DNA of 33,591 nucleotides from NCBI GenBank assembly GCA_024403825.1, contig JAKSRB010000016.1:1-33591 (forward strand). Reading direction: 5' to 3'. Source of the stretch: Ruminococcus sp. (GTDB lineage: Bacteria; Bacillota; Clostridia; Oscillospirales; Acutalibacteraceae). Shown one piece after another: positions 11,161 through 19,641 of this stretch. The position numbers and the translations under genes were made by a program. The notes under the pieces are model-generated. The model did no database searches. It saw only the letters and a program-made list of their open reading frames with translations, and had not been told where the DNA came from. Position 1 is the stretch's first letter, and every line of letters starts with the position of its first letter.

Positions 11161-12234
11161 ATGGCTAAAAAAGCATTAATTGCAATGAGTGGCGGAGTAG
11201 ATAGCTCCGTAGCAGCTTACCTTGCAACACAAATGGGATATGAATCCACAGGCATAACATTAAAATTATTTGATAACGATAATGCTTGCGAGAGTGAGGA
11301 AAAATCCTGCTGCACATCTCAGGATATAAAGGATGCACAAAGTGTATGCGATAGGCTTGGGATACCCTACTATGTATATAATTTCAAGGACAGCTTCAAA
11401 GAAAATGTAATCAGCAGATTTATCTCGGCATATGAAAACGGAAGAACACCGAACCCCTGCATAGACTGCAACCGTTACATAAAATTTGAAAAGCTTGTAG
11501 CAAGAGCAGAAGAGCTTGATTATGACTGCGTTATAACTGGTCACTATTCAATAGTAGAGTATGATAAAGGAGCGGACAGATACTTACTCAGAAAATCCGT
11601 TGACTTGACAAAAGACCAAAGCTATGTGCTGTACTCATTATCACAGAGGAAGCTTTCAAAAACAATGCTGCCGCTTGGCGGATTGACAAAGGAATATGTA
11701 AGAGAAATTGCTGAAAAACAGAATTTTATAAATGCACGCAAACACGATAGTCAGGATATATGCTTTATCCCTGACGGAGATTACGCAAAATTCATTGAGC
11801 AATACACAGGCAAAACATATCCAAACGGAAACTTTGTAGATGAAAACGGAGCTATACTCGGAGAGCATAAGGGCATTATCAGATATACCGTTGGACAAAG
11901 AAAAGGGCTTGGACTTGCACTCCCCCAGCCAATGTATGTAAAGGAAAAAAATCTCGCAGAAAATAAGGTTATTCTATGTACAAATGACCGACTATTTTCA
12001 AAGGAATTATATGCAACAGACATTAATCTGATAGCATATGACAGAATAGACAAGCCAATAAAAATCAAAGCAAGGGTAAGGTATAATCAAAGCGAACAGC
12101 CGGCACTTGTAGAACAGATTGATGAAAATACTTTGCATATAGTTTTCGATGAACCGCAAAGAGCAATATCCAAAGGTCAGGCGGTAGTGTTATATGACGG
12201 TGAATATGTAATCGGAGGCGGAACAATCGTCTGA
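11161..12234 (+). CDS. mnmA: tRNA-specific 2-thiouridylase MnmA
   Basis: 357 residues from the ATG at 11161, which lies four bases after AGAGGA. A TTG at 11146 in frame overlaps the nadA stop and is less likely. The PP-loop SGGVDSS (10-16) binds ATP. The catalytic cysteines are C103 in NPCIDCN and C201 in SQDICFIPDGDY. Known role: it thiolates U34 of tRNA Lys, Glu and Gln in the cytosol. An extra cysteine, C100, stands where the E. coli enzyme has aspartate (D99), so three cysteines cluster at the active site. This could bind an Fe-S cluster, as reported for some tRNA thiolation enzymes; that is inference. A terminator follows. Confidence 0.95.
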   Translation: MAKKALIAMSGGVDSSVAAYLATQMGYESTGITLKLFDNDNACESEEKSCCTSQDIKDAQSVCDRLGIPYYVYNFKDSFKENVISRFISAYENGRTPNPCIDCNRYIKFEKLVARAEELDYDCVITGHYSIVEYDKGADRYLLRKSVDLTKDQSYVLYSLSQRKLSKTMLPLGGLTKEYVREIAEKQNFINARKHDSQDICFIPDGDYAKFIEQYTGKTYPNGNFVDENGAILGEHKGIIRYTVGQRKGLGLALPQPMYVKEKNLAENKVILCTNDRLFSKELYATDINLIAYDRIDKPIKIKARVRYNQSEQPALVEQIDENTLHIVFDEPQRAISKGQAVVLYDGEYVIGGGTIV

Positions 12235-12260
12235 ATATAATAAAATATTATGCTAAAATA

Positions 12261-12302
12261 AATTCGGCAAATGGTAATTTTCTCCTTTTGCCGAATTTTT
12301 AT
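12261..12302 (+). terminator. Rho-independent terminator after mnmA
   Basis: AATTCGGCAAA and TTTGCCGAATT form a perfect 11-bp stem around a 15-base loop, followed by TTTATAT. Confidence 0.88.
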
Positions 12303-12325
12303 ATCATAAATCTGATAAACCAACA

Positions 12326-12356
12326 AAAAGGACCTCCAAAAAACGGAAGTCCTTTA
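12326..12356 (-). terminator. Rho-independent terminator after the GGGtGRT gene
   Basis: On the minus strand AAAGGACTTCC pairs with GGAGGTCCTTT (one T-G wobble) around a GTTTTTT loop, and the 3' side runs on into TTTTTGTTGG. It lies about 40 bases beyond the stop codon and faces the mnmA terminator. Confidence 0.8.
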
Positions 12357-12395
12357 ATAATTTATTCAATAATTAAAATAACATAATTAATTTAA

Positions 12396-13397
12396 TTATT
12401 TAACTGCCTCATAAACTGCAACAGCACAAGCAACAGTAGCACCAACCATTGGGTTGTTACCCATACCGATAAGACCCATCATCTCAACATGAGCAGGAAC
12501 TGAAGATGAACCAGCAAACTGAGCATCACCATGCATTCTACCCATTGAGTCTGTAAGACCGTAAGAAGCAGGACCTGCACCCATATTATCAGGATGAAGT
12601 GTACGACCTGTACCGCCACCTGAAGCAACTGAGAAATACTTGAAGTTGTTTTCAATAGCCCACTTCTTGTAAGTACCTGCAACGAGGTGCTGGAAACGAG
12701 TTGGGTTAGTTGAGTTACCTGTGATAGATACACCAACCTGCTCATACTGCATGATAGCAACGCCCTCACGAACATCATCTGCACCATAGCAGCGAACAGC
12801 AGCTCTTTCACCGTCTGAGAAAGCTGTTTCAGAAACAATCTTAAGCTCAGATGTGAAGTAATCAAACTCAGTCTTTACATATGTAAATCCGTTGATTCTT
12901 GAAATGATGTAAGCAGCATCCTTACCAAGACCATTAAGGATAACTCTGAGTGGCTCTTTTCTTGCCTTGTTAGCGTTACGAGCGATACCAATAGCACCCT
13001 CAGCTGCTGCAAAGCTTTCGTGACCAGCGAGGAATGCAAAGCACTTTGTTTCATCTCTGAGGAGCATAGCACCGAGGTTACCATGACCACGACCAACGCT
13101 TCTCTGCTCAGCAACTGAACCAGGAATACAGAAAGCCTCAAGACCAATACCGATAGCCTCAGCAGCCTCAGCAGCAGTCTTAACACCCTTCTTAAGAGCA
13201 ACAGCACAACCGAGTGTATAAGCCCAGCCTGCGTTCTCAAAAGCGATAGGCTGAACGCCCTTAACTATATCGTAAGGGTCAAAGCCCTTATCATTACATA
13301 ACTGTCTTGCCTCATCAAGACTTGCAATACCGTATTCGGCAAGGCACTTCTCAATTTTAGGCATTCTTCTTTCAATACTTTCAAATGTAACTGCCAT
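12396..13397 (-). CDS. GGGtGRT family protein, function unknown
   Basis: 333 residues. The family's naming motif is present as SGGGTGRT (259-266). Other likely conserved parts are the glycine-rich RSVGRGHGNLGAMLLRDETK near 99-118, GHESFAAAEGAIGIARN, and GLIGMGNNPMVGAT near the C-terminus. Cysteines at 18, 34, 64, 90, 119, 203 and 324 are more than usual for a cytosolic protein of this size. No signal peptide or membrane span is seen. It is co-directional with and 21 bases behind the NifU-like gene, with AGGAGG ahead of its ATG, so the two are one operon. The family is known in anaerobes but, to my knowledge, has no assigned reaction; a link to Fe-S or sulfur metabolism rests on the partner gene. 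Confidence 0.88.
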   Translation of the reverse strand: MAVTFESIERRMPKIEKCLAEYGIASLDEARQLCNDKGFDPYDIVKGVQPIAFENAGWAYTLGCAVALKKGVKTAAEAAEAIGIGLEAFCIPGSVAEQRSVGRGHGNLGAMLLRDETKCFAFLAGHESFAAAEGAIGIARNANKARKEPLRVILNGLGKDAAYIISRINGFTYVKTEFDYFTSELKIVSETAFSDGERAAVRCYGADDVREGVAIMQYEQVGVSITGNSTNPTRFQHLVAGTYKKWAIENNFKYFSVASGGGTGRTLHPDNMGAGPASYGLTDSMGRMHGDAQFAGSSSVPAHVEMMGLIGMGNNPMVGATVACAVAVYEAVK

Positions 13398-13418
13398 TAT
13401 ATGTTACCTCCTGCCGAA

Positions 13419-14111
13419 TTATTCTTCACGAGGGTCAATGTACTTAGCCGCATTGTCAAAACGACCGTACTGACCGATGTTGTTCTTGTAAGCTTCGTTA
13501 GGCTCAACACCATGACGAATATCCTCAAGCATCTTGCCAAGCTTTACAAACTGATAGCCGATAACCTCATTATTCTCATCAAGAGCAGTCTTGATAACAT
13601 AGCCTTCAGCCATTTCCATATAACGAACGCCCTTAGCGTTAGTGCTGTACATAGTACCAACCTGAGAACGAAGACCCTTACCAAGGTCCTCAAGACCAGC
13701 ACCGATTGGTAAACCGTCCTCTGAGAAAGCTGTCTGAGTTCTGCCGTAAACGAGCTGCTCAAAAATGTTTCTCATAGCAGTATTGATAGCATCGCAAACG
13801 AGGTCAGTATTAAGGCACTCAAGAAGAGTTTTGTTAGGAAGGATTTCAGCAGCCATAGCAGCTGAGTGAGTCATACCAGAGCAACCGATAGTTTCAACTA
13901 AAGCTTCCTCAACAATACCATTTTTAACATTAAGTGTAAGCTTACAAGCACCCTGCTGTGGAGCACACCAGCCAATACCGTGAGAAAGACCAGAAATGTC
14001 TTTAATCTCATAAGATTTTACCCACTTACCCTCTTCAGGAATAGGGGCAGGACCATGCTTAGGTCCCTTTGCAACAGTGCACATTTTTTCTACTTCTTTT
14101 GAATAAATCAT
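13419..14111 (-). CDS. NifU-like iron-sulfur scaffold homologue (partner of GGGtGRT protein)
   Basis: 230 residues from the ATG at 14111, which has AAGGAG upstream (a rather long spacer of about 11 bases); an in-frame extension to 14186 is not supported. The core resembles the NifU/IscU N-terminal fold: GWCAPQQGACKLTLNV (C49, C56), then VETIGCSGMTHSAAMAAE with C77, matching the scaffold loop that holds a cluster cysteine. C11, C99 and C106 are further cysteines. The C-terminal extension of about 110 residues (from GRTQTAF) is beyond a normal IscU. No cysteine desulfurase or suf gene is nearby, so it may be a specialised scaffold serving the GGGtGRT protein rather than the housekeeping system. 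That is inference. Confidence 0.83.
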   Translation of the reverse strand: MIYSKEVEKMCTVAKGPKHGPAPIPEEGKWVKSYEIKDISGLSHGIGWCAPQQGACKLTLNVKNGIVEEALVETIGCSGMTHSAAMAAEILPNKTLLECLNTDLVCDAINTAMRNIFEQLVYGRTQTAFSEDGLPIGAGLEDLGKGLRSQVGTMYSTNAKGVRYMEMAEGYVIKTALDENNEVIGYQFVKLGKMLEDIRHGVEPNEAYKNNIGQYGRFDNAAKYIDPREE

Positions 14112-14190
14112 TGTGTACACTTCTCCTTTCAGAAATTTGTTGAGCTGTTTGCCGCCAGAATGCCGTAACAAACTGCACTCATACACCTAT

Positions 14191-14219
14191 ATTATAAGTT
14201 ATTATGCGACATTTTTCAA
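14191..14219 (-). promoter_or_regulatory. Sigma-A promoter of the NifU-like/GGGtGRT operon
   Basis: On the minus strand TTGAAA (14219-14214), a 17-base spacer and TATAAT (14196-14191). The expected leader before the ATG at 14111 is about 70 bases. No Fe-S or cysteine riboregulator was recognised in it. Confidence 0.72.
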
Positions 14220-14261
14220 GGGTTTTTACCAAATTATTTGTTAAGTAATGGCAGAAAAATC

Positions 14262-14295
14262 AAAGGACTGCATCGGAATACCGATACAGCCCTTT
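14262..14295 (-). terminator. Terminator at the 3' end of the pilus operon
   Basis: On the minus strand AAAGGGCTGTATCGG and CCGATGCAGTCCTTT pair over 15 bases with two G-T wobbles around a TATT loop, followed by GATTTTTCTG. It lies about 40 bases beyond the last minor pilin stop. Confidence 0.82.
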
Positions 14296-14333
14296 TAATT
14301 TTTAACTTGATAAATTACAAATTATTAATTAGC

Positions 14334-15089
14334 TTATGTTCTGCTAACCAACTCTCTGTTAGTAGAAGTAATCTGAATCAGTTTTGTTGTGGCACCAGAA
14401 ACACTGCCGTCAACCTGCTTTGTTGCAGCAATAATTCTTGAATTACTATTGTTTGGCACAGAGATATTAGCAACATTGCTGTCAACATTATTAAGAACAA
14501 CACCGCCGTCAATTTCATAATTTGTAGTGGTTTTTATTGAATAGTTTAAAACATATTTATTTACAGTATCTGTATTATTAACCTTTACCTCAAAGTTAGA
14601 TACATAAAACTGTATATACTCAATGTTCTCAATTTTACTTACAGTTACTAAAGAGCCAACACCACCTGTATATTTTACCTTTTGCAAAAGTATAGTGTTT
14701 GGTTCATCCTGAGATGCTGAAATAAAGTAATCAACATAATTCTGATTGGTATTAACAGTACCGTCTGACAGACCACCATGATGAGCATCGTCATAAGGAG
14801 TCCAGTCTATATCACTGGGTGTTTCAATTAGTTTAACTCGGTTAGCTGTATTGCCATAAATAGACAGCTGTTCAGTAAGCAACGCACAGCTTCTTTCAGC
14901 AACAGAAATTTTCTGACCGTTTTTTGCAACACTTGTCATTCCAAACATTGCACCAAGACTTGCAGAAGAAACAATACCAAGAATAGTAATAGTACATACT
15001 AACTCAACTAATGTAGTACCACACTTGCTTTTTAAATAACGCTTGTTAAAGGCTTTGATTTTGCCTGCTTTAAAATTAAATTTAAACAT
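14334..15089 (-). CDS. Type IV minor pilin (PilW/GspJ-like)
   Basis: 251 residues. The class III signal is KSKCG followed by TTLVELVCTITILGIVSSASLG: the cut is expected after G24, giving a mature start with Glu at +5 and one hydrophobic helix. The 24-residue leader is long and has C instead of the usual K before the glycine. The rest is a Ser/Thr/Asn-rich soluble domain with predicted beta strands. In related systems such proteins join other minor pilins in a tip complex that starts pilus assembly. It is the last gene of the operon, 16 bases after the preceding minor pilin gene, and a terminator follows. The exact subtype is uncertain. Confidence 0.78.
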   Translation of the reverse strand: MFKFNFKAGKIKAFNKRYLKSKCGTTLVELVCTITILGIVSSASLGAMFGMTSVAKNGQKISVAERSCALLTEQLSIYGNTANRVKLIETPSDIDWTPYDDAHHGGLSDGTVNTNQNYVDYFISASQDEPNTILLQKVKYTGGVGSLVTVSKIENIEYIQFYVSNFEVKVNNTDTVNKYVLNYSIKTTTNYEIDGGVVLNNVDSNVANISVPNNSNSRIIAATKQVDGSVSGATTKLIQITSTNRELVSRT

Positions 15090-15105
15090 AAAATCAGCAC
15101 CTCCA

Positions 15106-15690
15106 TTATTCAGCTAATTCAAGCTTAGAAACTGAGCCTACACAGCTTGCAACATTATTTTTGCCATAGTCATAGTAAGCAGTAATTTCATAGGTAATCA
15201 TAGTCTTGTTTTCGGTAGTATCTCTCAATGTATAAGCATAGCTTCCTGCTTTTTTTATTGTAAAATAATATGAGCCCTTGTTCCAATCGTGGTTATTAGC
15301 ATTATCAACCTGCTCAAGCATATCAATATCAAGCGTAGCACCATCAACAATAATACCATTGCAAATTTCATAAAAAATAAAGTCATCCAGCTTATATTTG
15401 AAATCATATTCGTTAAACAATAAATTTTTAGCCTGCTGGTCAGGGTCCGCAATAGGACAATCAGGGTCATTAGACGGAGTATGCTCAACAATCGTCATAA
15501 TAATATCACAAGCACGCTGAGCATTTGAAGCCGCCTGATCTCTTGCACTGCAATCAAGAATTGCAGTATAAGCAACAGAAAGTCCTGAGCTTGCTGCAGC
15601 AACAGCTATTGCCATAATACAAACTGCACACAACAGCTCTGCTAACGATAAGCCTTTTTTACTCTTAAAATATTTTTTATTCATTTTCAT
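15106..15690 (-). CDS. Type IV minor pilin (PilV/GspI-like)
   Basis: 194 residues. The N-terminus MKMNKKYFKSKKG precedes LSLAELLCAVCIMAIAVAAA: cleavage after G13, Glu at +5, and a single hydrophobic helix. The globular part has cysteines in CSARD, RACDI, DPDCP, EICNG and near the C-terminus (SCVG), so disulfides are possible outside the cell. Its ATG overlaps the stop of the giant pilin-like gene in TAATG, so the two are probably translated together and may form one tip complex. Calling it PilV-like rests on order and signal peptide type, not on a recognised domain. Confidence 0.78.
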   Translation of the reverse strand: MKMNKKYFKSKKGLSLAELLCAVCIMAIAVAAASSGLSVAYTAILDCSARDQAASNAQRACDIIMTIVEHTPSNDPDCPIADPDQQAKNLLFNEYDFKYKLDDFIFYEICNGIIVDGATLDIDMLEQVDNANNHDWNKGSYYFTIKKAGSYAYTLRDTTENKTMITYEITAYYDYGKNNVASCVGSVSKLELAE

Positions 15691-18380
15691 TAGAAATACC
15701 TACTGTCAGAAAAGTCATATTCTATCCATTCCTTCACATCTACTGAATAACCGCCATTAGCGATAGCTCTATTGTACTCATCTTCATTCTCTGTGGTAAA
15801 GATTTCAGTTCCAGTATCACTATGTGAAGAAATCAATTCATAATAATCTGTTTCAAATTCTGCAACACGCTCTGGAAAGTATGCACATTTATCCGCATCC
15901 CAAACTTCTATATCAAGCAAATTAAGGTCATCATCAGTTGTGAAGAAATAATAACCCTTTGGCACAGACCACATTTTATTTGAAGATGTATTCTTAAATT
16001 TAACAGCAGAAGTAAGGTGTATCAGCATACCTGATTGAACAACAGGACTTCCTCCAATAGTCTTTGTATATTGATAACAGTATTTGTCGTTACTGATAGC
16101 AGTATTACCTGACAGAGTATTTACCTTAAATGAGTGTCCCTGAATACCATGAGTACCCGCACTAAGTGAAAACTGGTCAGCTTTGAAAATTACATCGTTT
16201 GCATCAACAGCTGATGTTGGGAAGTTGAAATTCGCATAAATTGCTTTTGCCTTATATGTAGCACCTGGGTAAAAATCACCGCTTGTTGCAGTAAAGTTTA
16301 CAGCCTTATCAGGTACTTCCTTTGGAGTTAGTGTATATACAATTTTACCTGTGGAATCTACCCAAGCGATTTCAGCATCATCAGCATCATCGACTTTTTC
16401 ACTACCGCCGCCACCATTTTCAAAAAATCTCTTGGCTTCATCAGTAAACAGATTATATCCTGTGCCATTATTAATTGTATATTTACCTGGGGCTACAGTA
16501 TATTCTGTGTCACCGAACTTTACTCTAAATTCAGATTTTATTGTGACTGTGCAGCCAGTCTGATTCCAGTATGGTCTTACCCAGAATTCTGATGTATCAT
16601 CCTCAGCTTCAAGAAGGTTACTTGCTGGTTTTACATTGTATAATCCTTCATCACTTGTGTTTGATGAGCAACCAACATAATTGTTTCCGTTGTCCTTTGG
16701 TATCGCACCAACTTTCTCACCTTTATCTGCACCAATAGTCAATACTATGTTTGAGCTGCGTAATGACATCTTAACATTACTTTTTACAACAGCATCTTTA
16801 ATGCTGTACCAGCAGAAATTAAATGAACCTGTTGTCTTACCGCTGTATAAATCATAATAACCAGTTACTTCAGGCATTGTACTTGGAGCACAGTAAATAT
16901 CATAATTATCCCAAGATGAGTTATAGGAGGAAGGAACTCTTTCGCTTGGGCTGTAAGAGTTATTGGATTCATTATTAAATGTACCATTATTGTTAAGAAT
17001 ATCTACGCAATTAGAGCCATTTTCATAAGCAGAGTGCATTGTTCTCTTTTGAGCCATAACTTGATTTAATAAATTCAATTCTTCACCTAAGCTGTTTTCA
17101 AACTCTTCTTTAGTAATACCCTGAAATGCATTATTATCATTAAAAATGTTTGTACCAGAAGCAACTTTGTAATAACCCGCAGATATTTCTTTTGTGGTAT
17201 CTCCTCCAATAATATCGCTTCCATCAGAATTAGCTTTATACAAATGTATAGTCTTAGAAACATATACTAATACATCATTATTTCCAGGTCCTGCATAGCC
17301 TAATTCTAATCCTACACCCTTTGTGTACATATCGTTATCAATAACAACATATTTACAATTAAACACAGAACCATAAACCTCGTTATTATCCCAATATGCA
17401 ACATGCTCAAATCTATCGTTATTTGATCCACCAGCTTTTGTCTGGTCACCAAGGAAGTAAACACCTGTATTGTATGCTGAATATGTTGAACGCTCCGAAC
17501 TTGTATCACCAAAAACTAAGCTATAAAAAATCAAAGGAAACTGTGAATTTATCTGTACCTTTTGTTCAATCTCATTACCAGTTTCTCTGTTAAGAGCCAT
17601 ATAATAACGACCATCACCAAAATTCTTATACTCAGCAACAGTAGATCTCTTATTATAACCACGCTGACCAGAAAGACCATTACCGTTAGGACCGTTAACA
17701 TTTGGTACATATGAAGAAAGAAGTGAGTAGTTTGTCTGTGCACCTGCCATAAGGAAGTTTGTACCTGAGCCTGGAGGAGGTGGATTATTACCCTCCTTTG
17801 GAATATTGACTGTAAGCTTCATTGAGCTGTCATAAGCATATTCAAACTTTTTCTTAGCATCAACCTTAAAATTCATAGAAAGGTCGCCCTGACGATTGCT
17901 GTCATTAACGCTGTATTTATCCTCAACACTTACAGCAGTTGCTGTACAGTTTTCATCATCCTCTCTTTTAATAACAAGATAAGCATTACCTACTATAGTT
18001 TTATTTTGCTTATGTACTTCGAGCTGCTGCATTATATCATCAAGGCTTATTGAATTATAAGCCTTAAGCTCACCTGCGTCATAATAAAGTATAGCATAGC
18101 TTGTGTCCCCTGCAGCCGGAATATTGATTTTTGGAGAAGAGGTGTCCCCTTCTCTATAGGAAGACTGTGCCATAAACAATGATTTTGCTGTTTCAAGTGT
18201 ACTCTTTGCAGACACATATGCCTGACGAGTGTTTAACTGTGCGTTAGTGTCATTTTGCTGGAGAAGTGCGATTGAAAGGAATGTTGCCGTAGTCATAAAC
18301 AATACTATTGAAAGTACAATACAAACTACCAGTGACACACCTTTTTTACTGTGGAAACTGTCTTTGATTGTTGTTTTCAT
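15690..18380 (-). CDS. Giant pilin-like protein (896 aa), probable PilX/GspK-type tip component or adhesin
   Basis: The N-terminus has a prepilin-like cut site, KKG followed by VSLVVCIVLSIVLFMTTATF, and then the helix NTRQAYVSAKSTLETAKSLF typical of PilX/GspK-class proteins. The +5 residue is Val, not Glu; loss of that Glu is known for tip subunits that need no partner above them. The remaining 800 or so residues are rich in Asn, Ser, Tyr, Gly and Asp, with several PPPPG or Gly-rich linkers (for example near 195-205 and 655), and look like several extracellular beta domains. No known binding domain is recognised. Normal members of this class are a few hundred residues. It follows pilC by 17 bases. 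Confidence 0.78.
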   Translation of the reverse strand: MKTTIKDSFHSKKGVSLVVCIVLSIVLFMTTATFLSIALLQQNDTNAQLNTRQAYVSAKSTLETAKSLFMAQSSYREGDTSSPKINIPAAGDTSYAILYYDAGELKAYNSISLDDIMQQLEVHKQNKTIVGNAYLVIKREDDENCTATAVSVEDKYSVNDSNRQGDLSMNFKVDAKKKFEYAYDSSMKLTVNIPKEGNNPPPPGSGTNFLMAGAQTNYSLLSSYVPNVNGPNGNGLSGQRGYNKRSTVAEYKNFGDGRYYMALNRETGNEIEQKVQINSQFPLIFYSLVFGDTSSERSTYSAYNTGVYFLGDQTKAGGSNNDRFEHVAYWDNNEVYGSVFNCKYVVIDNDMYTKGVGLELGYAGPGNNDVLVYVSKTIHLYKANSDGSDIIGGDTTKEISAGYYKVASGTNIFNDNNAFQGITKEEFENSLGEELNLLNQVMAQKRTMHSAYENGSNCVDILNNNGTFNNESNNSYSPSERVPSSYNSSWDNYDIYCAPSTMPEVTGYYDLYSGKTTGSFNFCWYSIKDAVVKSNVKMSLRSSNIVLTIGADKGEKVGAIPKDNGNNYVGCSSNTSDEGLYNVKPASNLLEAEDDTSEFWVRPYWNQTGCTVTIKSEFRVKFGDTEYTVAPGKYTINNGTGYNLFTDEAKRFFENGGGGSEKVDDADDAEIAWVDSTGKIVYTLTPKEVPDKAVNFTATSGDFYPGATYKAKAIYANFNFPTSAVDANDVIFKADQFSLSAGTHGIQGHSFKVNTLSGNTAISNDKYCYQYTKTIGGSPVVQSGMLIHLTSAVKFKNTSSNKMWSVPKGYYFFTTDDDLNLLDIEVWDADKCAYFPERVAEFETDYYELISSHSDTGTEIFTTENEDEYNRAIANGGYSVDVKEWIEYDFSDSRYF

Positions 18381-18397
18381 TCATACCACCTCAAAAA

Positions 18398-19636
18398 TTA
18401 TCCAATTACATCATACATACCAAACATAGCCTGAACGATAGCTATAACGAAGAATCCAACTACACCCGCAATAATCATTGTCATAGCAGGGGTCATAGCA
18501 TCTGTCATACGGTTTGTAGCATCATTTGCCTGTTCTTCGTACATATCCGCCATTTTTCTAAGTGAATCACCAAGCATACCTGATTCTTCACCGACTCTGA
18601 TCATTGAAACAAACATTGCATCGAATGCGATTGGGTAACGACCCATTGATACATTCATTGGTGTACCAATTTTTACATCCTCAATTACCTGATTAAGACA
18701 GTCAGCAACAAACTTATTACTTACAACATCTCGTGAAAGCTCAAGTGATGAAAGAATGTTTACACCTGAATCAGTAAGGGTTGCCATCATATTTGCAAAA
18801 CGAGAAATCTGGTTAAGTCTGAGAACCTCACCGATAATCGGTATTTTTAGCATTGTTGTTGACCACCACATACAGAAGTTATAGCTTCTTGCATAGAGTG
18901 TACGCAATACAAATACAAGAGCAATAACTACAATTACTACTACCCAGCCATAGGCAACAAGGAAATCAGACAAGCCCATTACCATCTGAGTCATTACAGG
19001 AAGCTCTGAATCAAAGCTTTCAAACAAGTCTTTAAATGCAGGAAGTACGACAATACTCATTACAATAATCATTGCAATTACAAGTACAATAAGGAATATT
19101 GGGTAAACCATTGCACTAACCAGTTTTCCTCTGAGTGTCATTTCCTTTTTAAGAAGATTTACACACTTTTCAAAGGCTTCATCAAGACGACCATTTGCCT
19201 CACCAGTCTGGATAATATTTACATAAACAGTCGGGAATGTTTTAAATGCACCGATTGCCTGTGACAAAGTAATACCATTATAGAGGTTCTGAGTGATTTC
19301 CTGCAATATGCGGAGCATATTTTTATCTTTTTCAGCATCACACAAAACTTCCATTGCAACTGAAAGTGAAATACCTGATTTAATCATCAAAGCCATCTGA
19401 TGCATAAATGCAAGCATCTTTTTGTCTTTGAGCTTAATGTCGTGAACATCCTTTGTGCCACCGATGTCACGCTGCCAAATCGGCACTTCATCTTCTGAAA
19501 TTTCAACCTCGGTAATTGTCTGAACACGCATTCCACGCTGTTCAATGAGATTTTTTGCTTCCTCCATTGAGTTAGCCATAATCTCGCTTTTATATTTTCT
19601 GTTTTTGTCATTTATGGCAACATATTGGTATTTCAA
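18398..19636 (-). CDS. pilC: Type IV pilus inner-membrane platform protein PilC
   Basis: 412 residues, full length for the PilC/GspF family. Two copies of the T2SF domain (about 70-195 and 275-400) flank membrane helices near 180-205, 225-250 and 385-408. LAFMHQMALMIKSGISLSVAM and FANMMATLTDSGVNILSSLEL are the paired repeat starts, and VGEESGMLGDSLRKMADMYE is the family signature. Known role: it couples the PilB and PilT motors to pilin insertion and removal. It starts five bases after the pilT stop with AGGAGG inside pilT, so it is part of the same operon. Confidence 0.94.
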   Translation of the reverse strand: MKYQYVAINDKNRKYKSEIMANSMEEAKNLIEQRGMRVQTITEVEISEDEVPIWQRDIGGTKDVHDIKLKDKKMLAFMHQMALMIKSGISLSVAMEVLCDAEKDKNMLRILQEITQNLYNGITLSQAIGAFKTFPTVYVNIIQTGEANGRLDEAFEKCVNLLKKEMTLRGKLVSAMVYPIFLIVLVIAMIIVMSIVVLPAFKDLFESFDSELPVMTQMVMGLSDFLVAYGWVVVIVVIALVFVLRTLYARSYNFCMWWSTTMLKIPIIGEVLRLNQISRFANMMATLTDSGVNILSSLELSRDVVSNKFVADCLNQVIEDVKIGTPMNVSMGRYPIAFDAMFVSMIRVGEESGMLGDSLRKMADMYEEQANDATNRMTDAMTPAMTMIIAGVVGFFVIAIVQAMFGMYDVIG

Positions 19637-19641
19637 TGGAC

